Below, piece by piece: positions 34,965 through 45,430 of a stretch of 64,000 bases of DNA. The first letter of the stretch is position 1, and the number at the start of each line of letters is the position of its first letter. Under the pieces are notes generated by a model, which worked only from the letters and a program-made list of their open reading frames with translations, was not told the origin of the DNA and made no database searches. The DNA comes from Garcia nutans (lineage: Eukaryota; Streptophyta; Magnoliopsida; Malpighiales; Euphorbiaceae): positions 15,644,501-15,708,500 of the forward strand of contig CANTUV010000062.1 of NCBI GenBank assembly GCA_947685225.1, given 5' to 3'. The position numbers and the translations under genes were made by a program.

Positions 34965-35702
34965 CTAGTCAGTTGTAAACAAATGCGGGTATTGCTGCTT
35001 CATAGTTTCTTCTCTTTCCCAGGTTGCCTCTTCTATCTTATGATTTCTCCACAATACTTTAACCAGAGGAATTTTCTTATTTCTCAATTCTTTAACCTCT
35101 TGTGCCAAAATCTTCACTGGCTCCTCTTCATAAGTTAAGTCGGGCTGGACCTCGATATCTTGTGTCTTGATGATGTGTGCAGGGTCTGAACGATATCGTC
35201 GTAACATTGAAACATGAAAAACATTATGTATCCTATCCAGTTCGGGTGTTAGGGCTAACCGATAAGCTACTGGACCTATACGTTCGATGACTTCGTATGG
35301 TCCAATGAATCTGGGACTTAACTTGCCTTTCTGCTTAAATCTCAGTACTTTCTTCCATGGAGAAACTTTAAGGAAAACTTTGTTCCCTACTGCAAATTCT
35401 ATGTCTTTTCGTTTCAGGTCTGCGTACGACTTCTGTCTATCTGATGCAACCTTTAGTCTGTCTCGAATGATGTTAACTTTCTCCTGAGTCTCCTTTACAA
35501 TGTTGGGTCCAAGAACTTTTTCCTCACTTAGTTCTGTCCAACATACTGGCGTTCTACACTTTCTTCCGTACAACGCTTCATAGGGTGCCATCTGTATGCT
35601 GGATTGGTAGCTGTTGTTATATGCGAATTCCATTAGGCTTAGGTACTTATCCCAGCTGCCTTTAAAATCCATAACACACGCTCTCATCATGTCTTCCAAA
35701 GT
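34965..35702 (-). pseudogene. pol: Tekay integrase C-terminus and chromodomain
   Basis: Continuation of the integrase frame after the TAG at 35703-35705, in the same frame. It starts just after the region with the third catalytic residue and contains the C-terminal integrase blocks FAYNNSYQSSIQMAPYEALY, GRKCRTPVCW, VGNKVFLKVSPWKKVLRF, KGKLSPRFIGPYEVIERIG and RLALTPELDRIHNVFHVSML. The last 60 residues form a chromodomain (group II type): EEEPVKILAQEVKELRNKKI, VKVLWRNHKIEEATWERE. The chromodomain is what defines chromoviruses and is thought to steer integration into heterochromatin. The element ends normally here (FTTD, stop at 34965-34967), so only the upstream TAG separates it from the rest. 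Confidence 0.95.
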
Positions 35703-36578
35703 CTAAATTACTCTTTCAGATTGCCCATCCGTTTGAGGATGAAAAGCAGTGCTATAGCTTGCTTGGGTTCCGAGGGCTGTTTGGAGCTTTCTCCAAAAGT
35801 TCGAAGTGAACCGTGGATCTCTGTCCGAAATAATGGATGTCGGGACTCCATGCAATCGTACAATCTCTTTGACGTATATTTCTGCCAATTTATCCATTGA
35901 ATAGTCCATTCGCACAGGCAGAAAATGAGCTGACTTAGTTAATCGATCGACAATTACCCATACAGCGTCATGTTTATCTCTCGTCATTGGCAATCCTGTG
36001 ACGAAATCCATAGTGATGCGATCCCATTTCCATGTCAGAATTGTAATTGGCTGTAATAGTCCTGATGGCACTTGATGTTCTGCTTTCACTTGCTGGCATG
36101 TCAAACACTTAGTTACGAAATCTACGATGTCTCCCTTCATTCCTGGCCACCAATAAAATTTCTTCAAGTCTTGGTACATTTTTGTAGCCCCTGGGTGCAT
36201 TGCGTAAGAACTACTGTGGACTTCATGAAGAATCTTCTTTTTTATATCTCCTGTTGCTGGTATTATTGTCCGACTTTCGTAATATAAACTGCCATCTCTT
36301 GAAATTTGAAACTTTGTACTTTTTCCTTCTTGTACTTGCTTGATCCATTTTTGGACTTGTTTATCTTTTTGTTGTGCTTGGTGGATTTCCTGAAAAAACG
36401 TGGGTCGTATTTGCATTTCTGCTAGCAGTGCTCCTTCTTTGGTTGGTCTCAAACTGATCCTCATAGCCCTTAAAGCTTGCATTGATTTCCTACTAAGTGC
36501 GTCAGCAACGACGTTCGCCTTTCCTGGATGATAGTTTATGATATAGTCATAGTTTGCCAAAATTTGGATCCATTTCCT
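35703..36578 (-). pseudogene. pol: Tekay RNase H end and integrase core
   Basis: Same frame as the upstream gag-pol ORF, separated by TAA 36579-36581. It reads the RNase H tail (YIINYHPGKANVVADALSRK), then the integrase HHCC zinc finger (HEVHSSSYAMHPG, CLTCQQVKAEH), the catalytic core with Asp in ITMDFVTGLP, Asp in IISDRDPRFTSNFW, and the approach to the catalytic Glu (HPQTDGQSER). It ends at TAG 35703-35705. Both flanking stops correspond to family-conserved glutamine positions, so each is probably one C-to-T change. Everything else looks intact. Confidence 0.95.
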
Positions 36579-39500
36579 TTATCGCAAATTGAGGTCCTTT
36601 TGTGTTGGCAGATACTTCAAGCTTTTGTGATCTGTATAAATGTAGCATTTTTCTCCATACAGGTAATGTTTCCATGTCTTGAATGCCAATACAATAGCTG
36701 CCAATTCTAAATCGTGTGTTGGATAATTCTTCTCGTATGGTTTAAGTTGCCGGGAAACATACGCGACCACTTTACCTTCTTGCATGAGTACACAACCTAA
36801 GCCAATGTGCGATGCATCGCTATATATCACAAAGTCCTTACCGGACACTGGTTGCGTGAGTATCGGGGCATTTGTTAGCTTTCCTTTTAGTTTCTCAAAG
36901 CTTCTTTGACATTCATCTGTCCACTGAAATCTAGCATTCTTCCGAAGCAACTTGGTCATTGGGGCGGCGATAATGGAAAATCCTTTCACGAATCGTCGAT
37001 AGTATCCTGCCAATCCTAGGAAACTTCTCACTTCTTTTACTGTCCTTGGCGGTTTCCAGTCCAAAATAGCTTCTATTTTCTTAGGATCCACTCTGATGCC
37101 CTCAGCAGTTACAATGTGTCCCAAGAATGTCACTTCTTCCAGCCAAAATTCACACTTATTGAGCTTGGCATATAGTTGTTTTTCTCTCAATGTTTGCAAT
37201 ACAATGCGGAGGTGTCGATCATGCTCTTCTTTGTTCTTTGAATACACAAGAATGTCATCTATAAACACCACTACGAATTGGTCAAGGTACGGATGGAAAA
37301 TTCGATTCATCAAATCCATAAATACCGCTGGTGCATTTGTAAGCCCAAAAGGCATTACAAGAAACTCATAATGTCCGTACCGAGTTCTGAAAGCAGTCTT
37401 TGAAATGTCCCCCTCCTTAATTGGCAGCTGATGGTATCCCGATCGGAGATCTATCTTTGAAAATACACTGGCTCCTTTGAGTTGATCGAATAAATCGTCA
37501 ATGCGTGGTAGTGGATACTTGTTCTTGATTGTGAGTTTGTTCAACTGTCGATAATCCACGCATAGCCTTAAAGATCCATCTTTCTTTTTGACAAAAAGTA
37601 CTGGTGCACCCCATGGGGAAACGCTTGGTCGTATAAAGCCTTTGTCGAGTAACTCTTGTAATTGCGTCTTCAATTCCTTGAGTTCCGCTGGCGCCATTCG
37701 GTATGGGGCAATCGACACTGGTGCAGCTCCCGGATAAACATCTATGGTGAATTCCACTTCTCTCTTAGGTGGTAATCCGGGTAGCTCATCTGGGAAAACA
37801 TCGGGAAAATCACACACCGATGGTATGTCTTGGATCCTAGTAGCGTCTTTCTTTGCTTCCATGGCGCTTACTAGATATGCCTCGCATCCTTTTTGTATTA
37901 GCTTCCTTGCCGTCACTGCCGATATTATGTTGTTCAAATAGTCGCCTCTTTTTCCGACTACTGTCACTTCCTCTCCGCAAGGGGTATGGAGCGTCACTCT
38001 TTTCTTCTCACAGTCAACTATTGCTTTATGCTTTGCTAACCAGTTCATTCCTAAAATTATGTCAAATTCCCGAAATGGTAATTCCATCAAATTTCCAGGA
38101 AATACCCTTCCGTGTATCCCTATAGGGCATTCTTTGATTACTTTGTTCGTAACTATTTCATCTCCTATAGGGTTTGTAACTAGTATACCGGACTTGACAT
38201 ATTCTACTGGTAATCCTTCTAAATTCTCACTATGCATGCATATGTACGAATGTGTGGATCCGGGATCAATTAAAGCATGTACAAGTTTGTTGAACATATA
38301 AAACGTACCAACAATGACGTCCGGTGCTTCTTCTTCTTCTCGGGTTCTCATCGCATATACCCTTGCTGGTGCACTTGTACTAGGCTGGTTAATAGTCTCT
38401 GATTGTGCCTTTTGAAAATTTGGATTGCCTCCTCTTCCTCTACCTCGGCCTCTGCCAAAGATAAGCTGTGACCTCTCTGTTGTTGCAGGAGTAGTCATCT
38501 GTATTTTAGGGCAGTTCACCTTTATATGGTCTAGTGCTCCACACTCCCAGCATCCTTCAGTTAAATACCAACATTCGCCTCCATGTTTCCGTCCACAATG
38601 TTCACATAGAGGAAAAGTATATCTTTCAAAACTCGTGTTTCTTCCAAATCCTTCACTAATTCCTGGATTGTTACTTCTTCCTCGGCCTCTACTTAATCCT
38701 CTTCCGAAGCCTCTTCCAAACGACCCCGGTGCACTGGCTACAGATGTTTGATAACTCATACCTCGGCCTGACCTCTGATTCTGAAATCGCCCGCCTTGTT
38801 GCATAGAACTACTTCCTCCCCTGAATCTCTTTCGGGCTTGCTGAGGTTCCCCTAGGCCTCGAGTTTGTGTTCTCTTTTGCTGCATGCGCTGGTGCCTATT
38901 CCTCTCATCCACTTGTACTTTCTCAACGTCCAAAGCCTTTGCAACAAGCTTGGAAAATTCTGATATATCTATGACTACCAATTGCACTTTGATTTCATTG
39001 TTTAATCCTTCTAAGAATCTCTGGCATCTTTCCTGTTCTGTTTCTATCATTCTCCTTGCGTACTTACTAAGACGAGTGAACTCTTTTTCATACTCGGATA
39101 CCGTCATTCTTCCTTGCTTTAAGTACGTGAATTCATTTCTTTTTGCATTTAAGTATGCCTCGGTGATATATCTTTTCCTAAACTCGGTTTGGAAAAATTC
39201 CCATGTCTGCTGTTCTGGTGGCACTCGCTGCTGCGTAGTCTCCCACCAAATGTACGCTTCTTCAACCAAAAGAGATGTGGCACAAATAAATCTTTCCTCT
39301 GGCGTGCACCTTAATTGATCCAATGCTCTAATAGTACTATCTAACCAGTATTCCGCTTCTTCAGATCCTTCTTCCCTACTAGCTTTAAATTCCTTAGCTC
39401 CATATCTCCTTAATTTCTCGATTGGGGGCTTTTTCTCTCTTTCGGCAGCAGCAGGTACCATTCCTGCCATTCGTTGAAATGCTGCTGCCATTTGTCGTAA

Positions 39501-39638
39501 ATAAGCATCGGGGCCTTCCGCGGCCGCCGCTGCTGGTTGTGGCATATTTTCAAAATTCTCCTCTACATTTATAGGCACGGAGGCACGTGACTCGCCCTCC
39601 TCGTCTACAGCTCTCTGTGATTCAACTTCTTGCGACAT
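36579..39638 (-). CDS. gag-pol: Tekay gag-PR-RT-RNase H polyprotein
   Basis: 1019 residues from ATG 39638 to TAA 36579-36581. Order: gag (about residues 60-260; blocks WWETTQQRVP, FRKRYITEAYLNAKRNEF, YEKEFTRLSKYA), an Arg/Gly-rich stretch, two Cys/His motifs (CEHCGRKHGGEC and the knuckle CWECGALDHIKVNC near residue 360), protease with ALIDPGSTHSYI near 457 (Pro replaces the usual Ser/Thr of D-S/T-G), RT (YPLPRIDDLFDQLKGASVFS, MPFGLTNAPAVFMDLMNRIF, catalytic FIDD near 793) and RNase H (YSDASHIGLG near 938, with the Glu and TDHKSLKYL blocks). The stop falls inside the RNase H tail; gag through RNase H is uninterrupted. This is the longest intact ORF of the window. Confidence 0.96.
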   Translation of the reverse strand: MSQEVESQRAVDEEGESRASVPINVEENFENMPQPAAAAAEGPDAYLRQMAAAFQRMAGMVPAAAEREKKPPIEKLRRYGAKEFKASREEGSEEAEYWLDSTIRALDQLRCTPEERFICATSLLVEEAYIWWETTQQRVPPEQQTWEFFQTEFRKRYITEAYLNAKRNEFTYLKQGRMTVSEYEKEFTRLSKYARRMIETEQERCQRFLEGLNNEIKVQLVVIDISEFSKLVAKALDVEKVQVDERNRHQRMQQKRTQTRGLGEPQQARKRFRGGSSSMQQGGRFQNQRSGRGMSYQTSVASAPGSFGRGFGRGLSRGRGRSNNPGISEGFGRNTSFERYTFPLCEHCGRKHGGECWYLTEGCWECGALDHIKVNCPKIQMTTPATTERSQLIFGRGRGRGRGGNPNFQKAQSETINQPSTSAPARVYAMRTREEEEAPDVIVGTFYMFNKLVHALIDPGSTHSYICMHSENLEGLPVEYVKSGILVTNPIGDEIVTNKVIKECPIGIHGRVFPGNLMELPFREFDIILGMNWLAKHKAIVDCEKKRVTLHTPCGEEVTVVGKRGDYLNNIISAVTARKLIQKGCEAYLVSAMEAKKDATRIQDIPSVCDFPDVFPDELPGLPPKREVEFTIDVYPGAAPVSIAPYRMAPAELKELKTQLQELLDKGFIRPSVSPWGAPVLFVKKKDGSLRLCVDYRQLNKLTIKNKYPLPRIDDLFDQLKGASVFSKIDLRSGYHQLPIKEGDISKTAFRTRYGHYEFLVMPFGLTNAPAVFMDLMNRIFHPYLDQFVVVFIDDILVYSKNKEEHDRHLRIVLQTLREKQLYAKLNKCEFWLEEVTFLGHIVTAEGIRVDPKKIEAILDWKPPRTVKEVRSFLGLAGYYRRFVKGFSIIAAPMTKLLRKNARFQWTDECQRSFEKLKGKLTNAPILTQPVSGKDFVIYSDASHIGLGCVLMQEGKVVAYVSRQLKPYEKNYPTHDLELAAIVLAFKTWKHYLYGEKCYIYTDHKSLKYLPTQKDLNLR

Positions 39639-39944
39639 TCTACAATCATATACATGTATATCATAATAAAGTTAGCAACTGGTTTGGCTTGACCTATAAA
39701 ATTTCCTATATGGCATGTACATAGATAAATTCCAATCGTAATTTCAGATCATACACTTAATATAAACATAACCTTATTTATTCACATAATCGCGTTTTCA
39801 TACATATTTAACATACATCATCACATACTCCTACTTATGGCCTATTTATATCTATTTACAACAAAATGGCCTATCTACTGTTGCATTTTTATCCGCTTAT
39901 ATACATAACCCAAAGGGGTAGTAAAATCATCAGCCCATCACAGC
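39639..39944 (-). other. Spacer between the Tekay leader ORF and gag
   Basis: 306 bp of AT-rich non-coding sequence. The leader ORF and gag are in the same frame, but several stops lie between them, so a simple fusion is excluded. Confidence 0.8.
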
Positions 39945-40463
39945 TCAATAAGTAGGAGCTAGGGGAAAGGTAGCACTATCTGAAGCAAACTCCATCGGAT
40001 CTGGATCTACCTCGTTAGACTGAACTCTAGGAAGGTTACGAGGGAGTTCGTCCATTCTATCCTGTAACATCTCTACCCTTCCTTGCAAGGTCCTAGCCAA
40101 ACGATTCACATTCTCAAGCTCTACTGTAGTTTGCCTCTTATCCACTTGTAACGCCCTAACATCTTCTATCAAGAGCCTAACATTATCCAGGGCTAACACT
40201 AAGTCCTCCAGGTCCTGAAGTCTCAAGTCTCTCAGCTGATCTATTACTTCCTCTTGCTCCTCCTGTTTCCTCTTCATTCTAAATACTTCCATTTTCAACT
40301 CTGCTATTTCCCGCTCTCTGGCTTCTATTTTAATTTTCTGGCGCAGATTCTCCTTTCCCAATTCAAAAAGCTTCTTATCTATGGCTTGTTCCTCACTTGT
40401 GCTGGCCCGAGAATAAGGTTTAGGACCTAAAACCAATTTAGCTGGTTGCTTCGAATCACTCAT
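39945..40463 (-). CDS. Extra coiled-coil ORF in the Tekay leader, unknown function
   Basis: 172 residues if started at ATG 40463 (MSDSKQPAKLVLGPKPYSRA); the frame is open to 40520 with another ATG but the added residues are hydrophobic and unlike the rest. It lies on the element's strand between PBS and gag. After a 30-residue basic/Ser N-terminus, residues about 35-155 are almost entirely charged and Leu/Ile in heptad spacing (LGKENLRQKIKIEAREREI, LRDLRLQDLEDLVLALDNV, LARTLQGRVEMLQDRMDEL), predicting one long coiled coil. No Cys/His, protease or polymerase motif. I do not recognise the family. Codon use and freedom from stops match the intact gag, so it is probably expressed, perhaps as a gag-like or regulatory partner; that is inference. 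Confidence 0.7.
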   Translation of the reverse strand: MSDSKQPAKLVLGPKPYSRASTSEEQAIDKKLFELGKENLRQKIKIEAREREIAELKMEVFRMKRKQEEQEEVIDQLRDLRLQDLEDLVLALDNVRLLIEDVRALQVDKRQTTVELENVNRLARTLQGRVEMLQDRMDELPRNLPRVQSNEVDPDPMEFASDSATFPLAPTY

Positions 40464-40604
40464 CTTCACTCCTGTTCTCAATACCACAATACCACTAATA
40501 AGTATCATAAACATAAACATCAGCTTATTAAAATTCCCTTCCTAAGCCTATGTGTCATGCATTCACAGTTTGATTCAACTAACTATCCAGAATCGACTAA
40601 ACCT

Positions 40605-40618
40605 ATGCTCTGATACCA
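40605..40618 (-). other. Primer-binding site of the Tekay element
   Basis: Minus strand TGGTATCAGAGCAT, five bases after the LTR end (TTACA): a perfect start for initiator tRNA-Met, as usual in Tekay/Del elements. Confidence 0.95.
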
Positions 40619-40623
40619 CTAAA

Positions 40624-43510
40624 TGTAACACCCCATCTCAGCCTACGTTTATAGACCAAGATGGACTGTTATCTCATAATGATTGTGTCTTAATATTTTA
40701 CTTAGCCAATTTTAAGTGTAGATTTTAAAAAAAAATTTGCCAGAGTTTCCCCTATATTTAGGGGTCCCAAGTGTCGCCAAAACTGATTTTTTTTTTTAAA
40801 ACAATTTTGTTCTCAATCCAACAATCTCAATCAATCTCAAACACTTCCATAGTCGAACTCCTTATACCCTCCACTACAACCTGCATTAAAGTTTCACACT
40901 TCTATACACACATCCATACACACTAATTCATACAACATACATTAGTTAATATACTTAGCACACGTACTTTGGTCTTTTACTAGTCATACATACAATTCTT
41001 AGTTACACTAACATATGTACATGCCATTCTAGTTACATTACTTATAATATCTTTCTATCCGAAGAGTTGCCAACACCAGCTGCTCGGAACACTGTAGAAA
41101 CCAGCTTCTTGCTCAACCTACGAGTTTAGAAAGGAAACTAAACTCGCTAAGCGTTTGCTTAGTGGGTACATAAATCATTGCATTTCATAAATAAAATAAA
41201 TGAGTAATTCAAAATATGCATTTGAATACTTTAATTAAATGAATAAGATATAAACATAATGATAAAAGATTAAATCCCATATTCTGAATTTATAAATTAC
41301 TCATTTTGCTTTTATCAATTTAGGTGCTCTACTGGTCTAACAGAACATCAGCGGATAAGGAAGAGTCATGATAAACATATCTCATCATGATCATATTTCA
41401 TTATCTTTCATCATAATTCTTGCACATGTGCCAATGGCCATTATCATTGCATCATTGATCATGTCATTGTAATCATCGGCCTTCAGCCGGAATATCATAT
41501 CATGTCATAAGCAGTACTGCAGTAATAGTATGATGCATCATACCCTTATCTCAAGGGTTCTGATATACCAAGTAGAGCATAAATAATTTATGAAATTACT
41601 TTGGTCATGATATTCAATAGGTCATGATTTTTCCATAATGCATATATTACTCGGATAACTTCTCATGATGCCTTTCTGATTATTCCAAACCCCTTTCGTG
41701 TCATTTTAAATGATATAACATCAATCTATATCATAATATTCAAGTTTTAACACATTTAGAAAAATGACCAAAGGAATAGTAGCGCGGCACGTAAAATCGG
41801 CAACGCAATGGCACGCGACCACTAAATGGTAAAATCTGTTTTTACTGCTGAAAATCAGTCAACTTTGGCAATGGTTTTGACCAAGTAAACAAACTTATTT
41901 TTGGCCGAATTTTTGCAGGAAAACACTTTCATAAGTTAACTAAATGCATGTAAAATTTTGTCGAAAAATTCTTTCGTTTGCCCCTTCAACGGACTGCCCA
42001 AAATGAAAGCTGCAGAATGGTGCCCAAAAGGGACCATTCGGCCCAATTTTCCAAACTTGAGGGAAATTCATTTTTTTCTTGCAAAATTGATTTTTAGAAT
42101 CCTTTTGTGATACCATTGAAGGACTAAGGGTCCCTCTTCCAAAAATCAAACCAAAGGAGTGATTAAAAACTCATCAAAGTTTATGAATAATTGCATAAAT
42201 TTAGCTAGTTTGTTTTGTTTTCATTCTTTTCATAATCAATTGATTACAAATGGTTCAAGAGCACTTTCCCACATATTTACCACACATAATAACATCATTT
42301 CAAAACCATTTCAAAAATCCCATAATGCAAAATATGTGAATTAATTGAAAAGGCAATGATTTAAGTACCAAACCTTAATTCTTTTCACTTGTTTCTAGTT
42401 CTTTTATGTCTTCTTTGCTTCCTTCTCTCTCACTTCTTGATTTCCTATAATTTTCATAAAATCCATGTCAAGAACATAATAAAATTTAAGTGCTTCATGC
42501 CTTCTTTTGCTAACTAAACTACTAGTCATCCTTTTTATCCTTAATCTTATATGTGCAAATCACCTCTTTCACTTTTCCTCAACTTCTTAAATTTTCTATA
42601 ATCATCATATTTATTCTTTCATTTTTATCTTACAAATACTATAACCAATGAAAGAAATAGAACCATAGATGAATTTCCTTACCTCAAAATCTTATTCTCC
42701 ACCAAAGTTTGCAATCTCTCCCAATTCTCCAAATTTGGCTACGTGAAAAGAAAAACAATCTCTCTCTCTTTTTCCTTCCTCCTATTTTCGGCCAAGCAAG
42801 AACAAAGAGAGTTCTTGGCTTTATTTTTTTGTGGTGTTCTCTCCTCCAAATGGCAGCCAAGAGAGGTTGATAGGTCATGGTGTAGATGTTGATTTCCCAT
42901 TGGTACACATATGTGAGAAAATGGCCAATTCTCATTGGTCCAAATGTCTCCTTCTTTAATTTATTTACAACCCAAGCCCTTGGACTTCATCTTAATTATA
43001 TTTTGGCCCCTCAACCTCATTGTGCTGTAATTTTATGCTCTAAGGTGTGAAAAGACCAAAATACCCTCCGGCGGTTACTCGTTCGTAACTTTTAAACCGC
43101 GCACTTTCGCCGAATGCTGTGGTACACTTTTTGACTCAGTTTTTCCTCTACTTTTCATTTTTGAGATCCTTTATTACTTTCGAGACACTTTTAAAAATGA
43201 CCATGATGCCCCTGGTCAAAATCCCCTATATCTTCCAAACCGTGCTTTTTCGGGAAAAACCGTGTCGCACCGTTACTGTCCGATTTTTCTCTACTTTCCA
43301 TTTCTGGAGTCTGTTATGTGCACTATTAAGGACCTCCGGAACAACTTTTGGTAATTACGGTCACCTCCCCAAAACTTTACAATCTTTTCAAATAGGTCCT
43401 TTCAATTTTACAGAACTTCCCTTCACTTCGCGCTTTTGAGTAGCTTCTCGGGAGGGTTCCTCTTACTGTACATGGACGTACTGTACATATGTACAAATTG
43501 GGTCGTGACA
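40624..43510 (-). repeat. 5' LTR of the Tekay element
   Basis: 2887 bp, near-identical to 32041-34928. Differences seen include GTTGGC/GTTGCC and CAGTTG/CAGCTG near 41067-41080, ACATGC/ATATGC near 41216, AACGG/AATGG near 41872, TTGTT/TTATT near 42691 and GATTC/GAGTC near 43309. The leaderward boundary is fixed by the PBS, the other by the TSD. Confidence 0.97.
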
Positions 43511-43515
43511 CTTAT

Positions 43516-44041
43516 TAATCATGGGCTTGTTTGTGGCATGGATCATTAGTTACTTATTTTCGAATGAGAAATCTATTTATGATAAGCCCTTTAATTTAGC
43601 TTTAATCCATAATAGAGCGTAAAATGCTATTTTTTTAGTTGACCTAATGGATTAAGGCTTAATTAATGGGAATTACCATGGGCTTATTTTTATTTGAAAA
43701 TACAACTATTAATTAATCCGTCCGAGTGCATCTTTTGAAATATGATATTCCTATTGATATTTTGTTGACCATAATACCTAGGAAAAGAGACTCACCACTC
43801 ATGTATGGTAGAAATAAGGTTGGAAGGAATGTCCTGACTTAATTTATTTGTTTGCATTGTTTGTTACTCATGCATACATGCATTGCATTACATTTGCATT
43901 GATCCTTTCTGGCTCACAAACCCAGAGCTTAATAGTTCAACGGCTTACTACAACCCAACCTATGACAAAGAGTCAGAAAGCAGTAAATGCTCAGTCAACT
44001 TTGAACCACGACCAATAGATCGTGAATAAGTTCAGAACATC
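43516..44041 (+). other. Leader of H, second part
   Basis: Resumes exactly where 32035 left off (TTAATCATGGGCTTG) and runs to the gag. It is similar to the reverse complement of 1500-2000 in element A. No ORF. Confidence 0.75.
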
Positions 44042-45430
44042 ATGAGCGAGGCCTTTGCATCTAAGATGGAAGAATTGAAGGGGACCCTAATCAAGATTGT
44101 GAGAAGCTAGTTGGTTGTACTGTTAGAGAACACTGGTGAGGCATCTGCCAGCACCAAGAAGCAGAAAGACAAGGGAAAGGCTAAGGTAGGACAAGGTGAT
44201 AATTGATGATTATGACTGGGATGCATACTTCTAAGACCAGCAAGAAAAGAAGAAAGAAAAAAAAGGCTATATAAAATTAAATCTACTGATGTTGAAAAGC
44301 TAATTACTAACTTAGAAAAGAAGTTTGAGAAGAAGTTGAAGACTGAAGACGTGTCAAAGGTAGACAAGTTATTTGAGGATAATGAAGGAAACCTTACAAG
44401 TTCAAGATGCCTCCCTTTGCTAAGTTCGATGGAATGGGAAATTCCCATTTTCATGTCAAGTAGTACATCACTACCATATAGTCTACTAGAGTTACTAAGG
44501 CCCAAACTCTAAGGTATTTCATGCTCTCATTGGACCTTGTTGTGATAAATTGGTTCAATACCTTAGAGGAGAACACTCAAAAGGATTGTATTATGTTGTA
44601 CAAAGCCTTCATCTAGCAATATGGATATAATGCTGAATTGGAAGTAACTCTAATAGAAGTAGAATCAATAAGGCAAAAGCAGAATGAGAACTTTGTTGAC
44701 TATGTCAAAAGATGGAGAAATAAGTTTGCACTTCTTAAGAAGAGGCCGGATGAGTCTTATTAGAGCCAGATGATAGTACGAGGTGTATTACCTAACCTTC
44801 ATAAGAAAATGTCCCATACTCATATCATGGACTTCAAGGACCTTCTCCAAGCCAGGTTACAAATAGAAGAATAGGAAAGGGAGAAGAACCATTTTGTTAG
44901 GAGAAGGAATTGAGAAGGAAAATTATCAGTCTGGCAATCAAGGTACACAGAAGGCAGTGGATGTCAATGCAACTGGTCAAGGAAATAGAAGGTAATTTTC
45001 AAAATTAGGGAAACCTCTGTCTTGGGTTTTCAATAAACTCCAGAAGAAAGGACTGTTACAGCCACTGGCTCCTCTACCTTTCCCAAGTCCTTTACCACCA
45101 AGCTCTGATGCCAAGGCTTTATGTCAATTTCATCAAATGCAAGGGCATGAGATAGACAAATGCATGTGATTAAGGCATGAGATTCAAAATCTGATTGATA
45201 GTGAAAAGTTGTCTGCACCTAATAAGACCAGCACAAAGGATAACCCTTTACCTAGATTCAACAGAGTGTCACCACCAGCAACCTTCATGATAGGAGGGGG
45301 ACTGAATGAGAAGGTCATCTTGGCATCATTTCAAGATGTAGAAGTAGACGCTACAAAAGAAGCAACTTTGTTTGATGAATCAGTTGTGGAAGAAAAGGCA
45401 TTGATCATTTATGTTGTGAACGAGTTCTAG
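44042..45430 (+). pseudogene. gag: gag of Tat element H
   Basis: Same family as gag of A. ATG 44042 (MSEAFASKMEELKGTLIKIV) is followed by the charged TKKQKDKGKAKVG block, TAA 44232-44234, the coiled segment NLEKKFEKKLKTED, then the core: KAQTLRYFMLSLDLVVINWF, YKAFI, YGYNAELEVTLIEVES, NENFVDYVKRWRNKFALLKK and MDFKDLLQARLQIEE. Many TAG/TAA codons and a few frameshifts interrupt it. The C-terminus has the degenerate CQFHQMQGHEIDKC motif, TGA 45167-45169 at the same place as the TGA of A, then a gag-PR linker with the block PPATFMIGGGLNEKVILASF. TAG 45428-45430 is taken as the end only for convenience; the frame continues into the protease. Confidence 0.8.

Larger units (their letters stand above)
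32041..43510 (-). mobile_element. Complete Tekay/Del-type chromovirus
   Basis: 11,470 bp with LTRs at both ends (32041-34928 and 40624-43510), TSD CTTAT at 32036-32040 and 43511-43515, PBS for initiator tRNA-Met, PPT, gag-PR-RT-RNaseH-IN and a C-terminal chromodomain, all on the minus strand. The LTR pair is nearly identical: by eye I count about six substitutions and two homopolymer-length changes in 2.89 kb, so this is a recent insertion and the last large event in the window. Two nonsense codons in pol (36579-36581 and 35703-35705) are the only coding breaks I see. It carries an extra upstream ORF (39945-40463). Confidence 0.96.

Noticed and set aside
36072..39318. Many plus-strand ORFs opposite Tekay gag-pol
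   Set aside because: Shadow frames of the long coding region; no domain in any.
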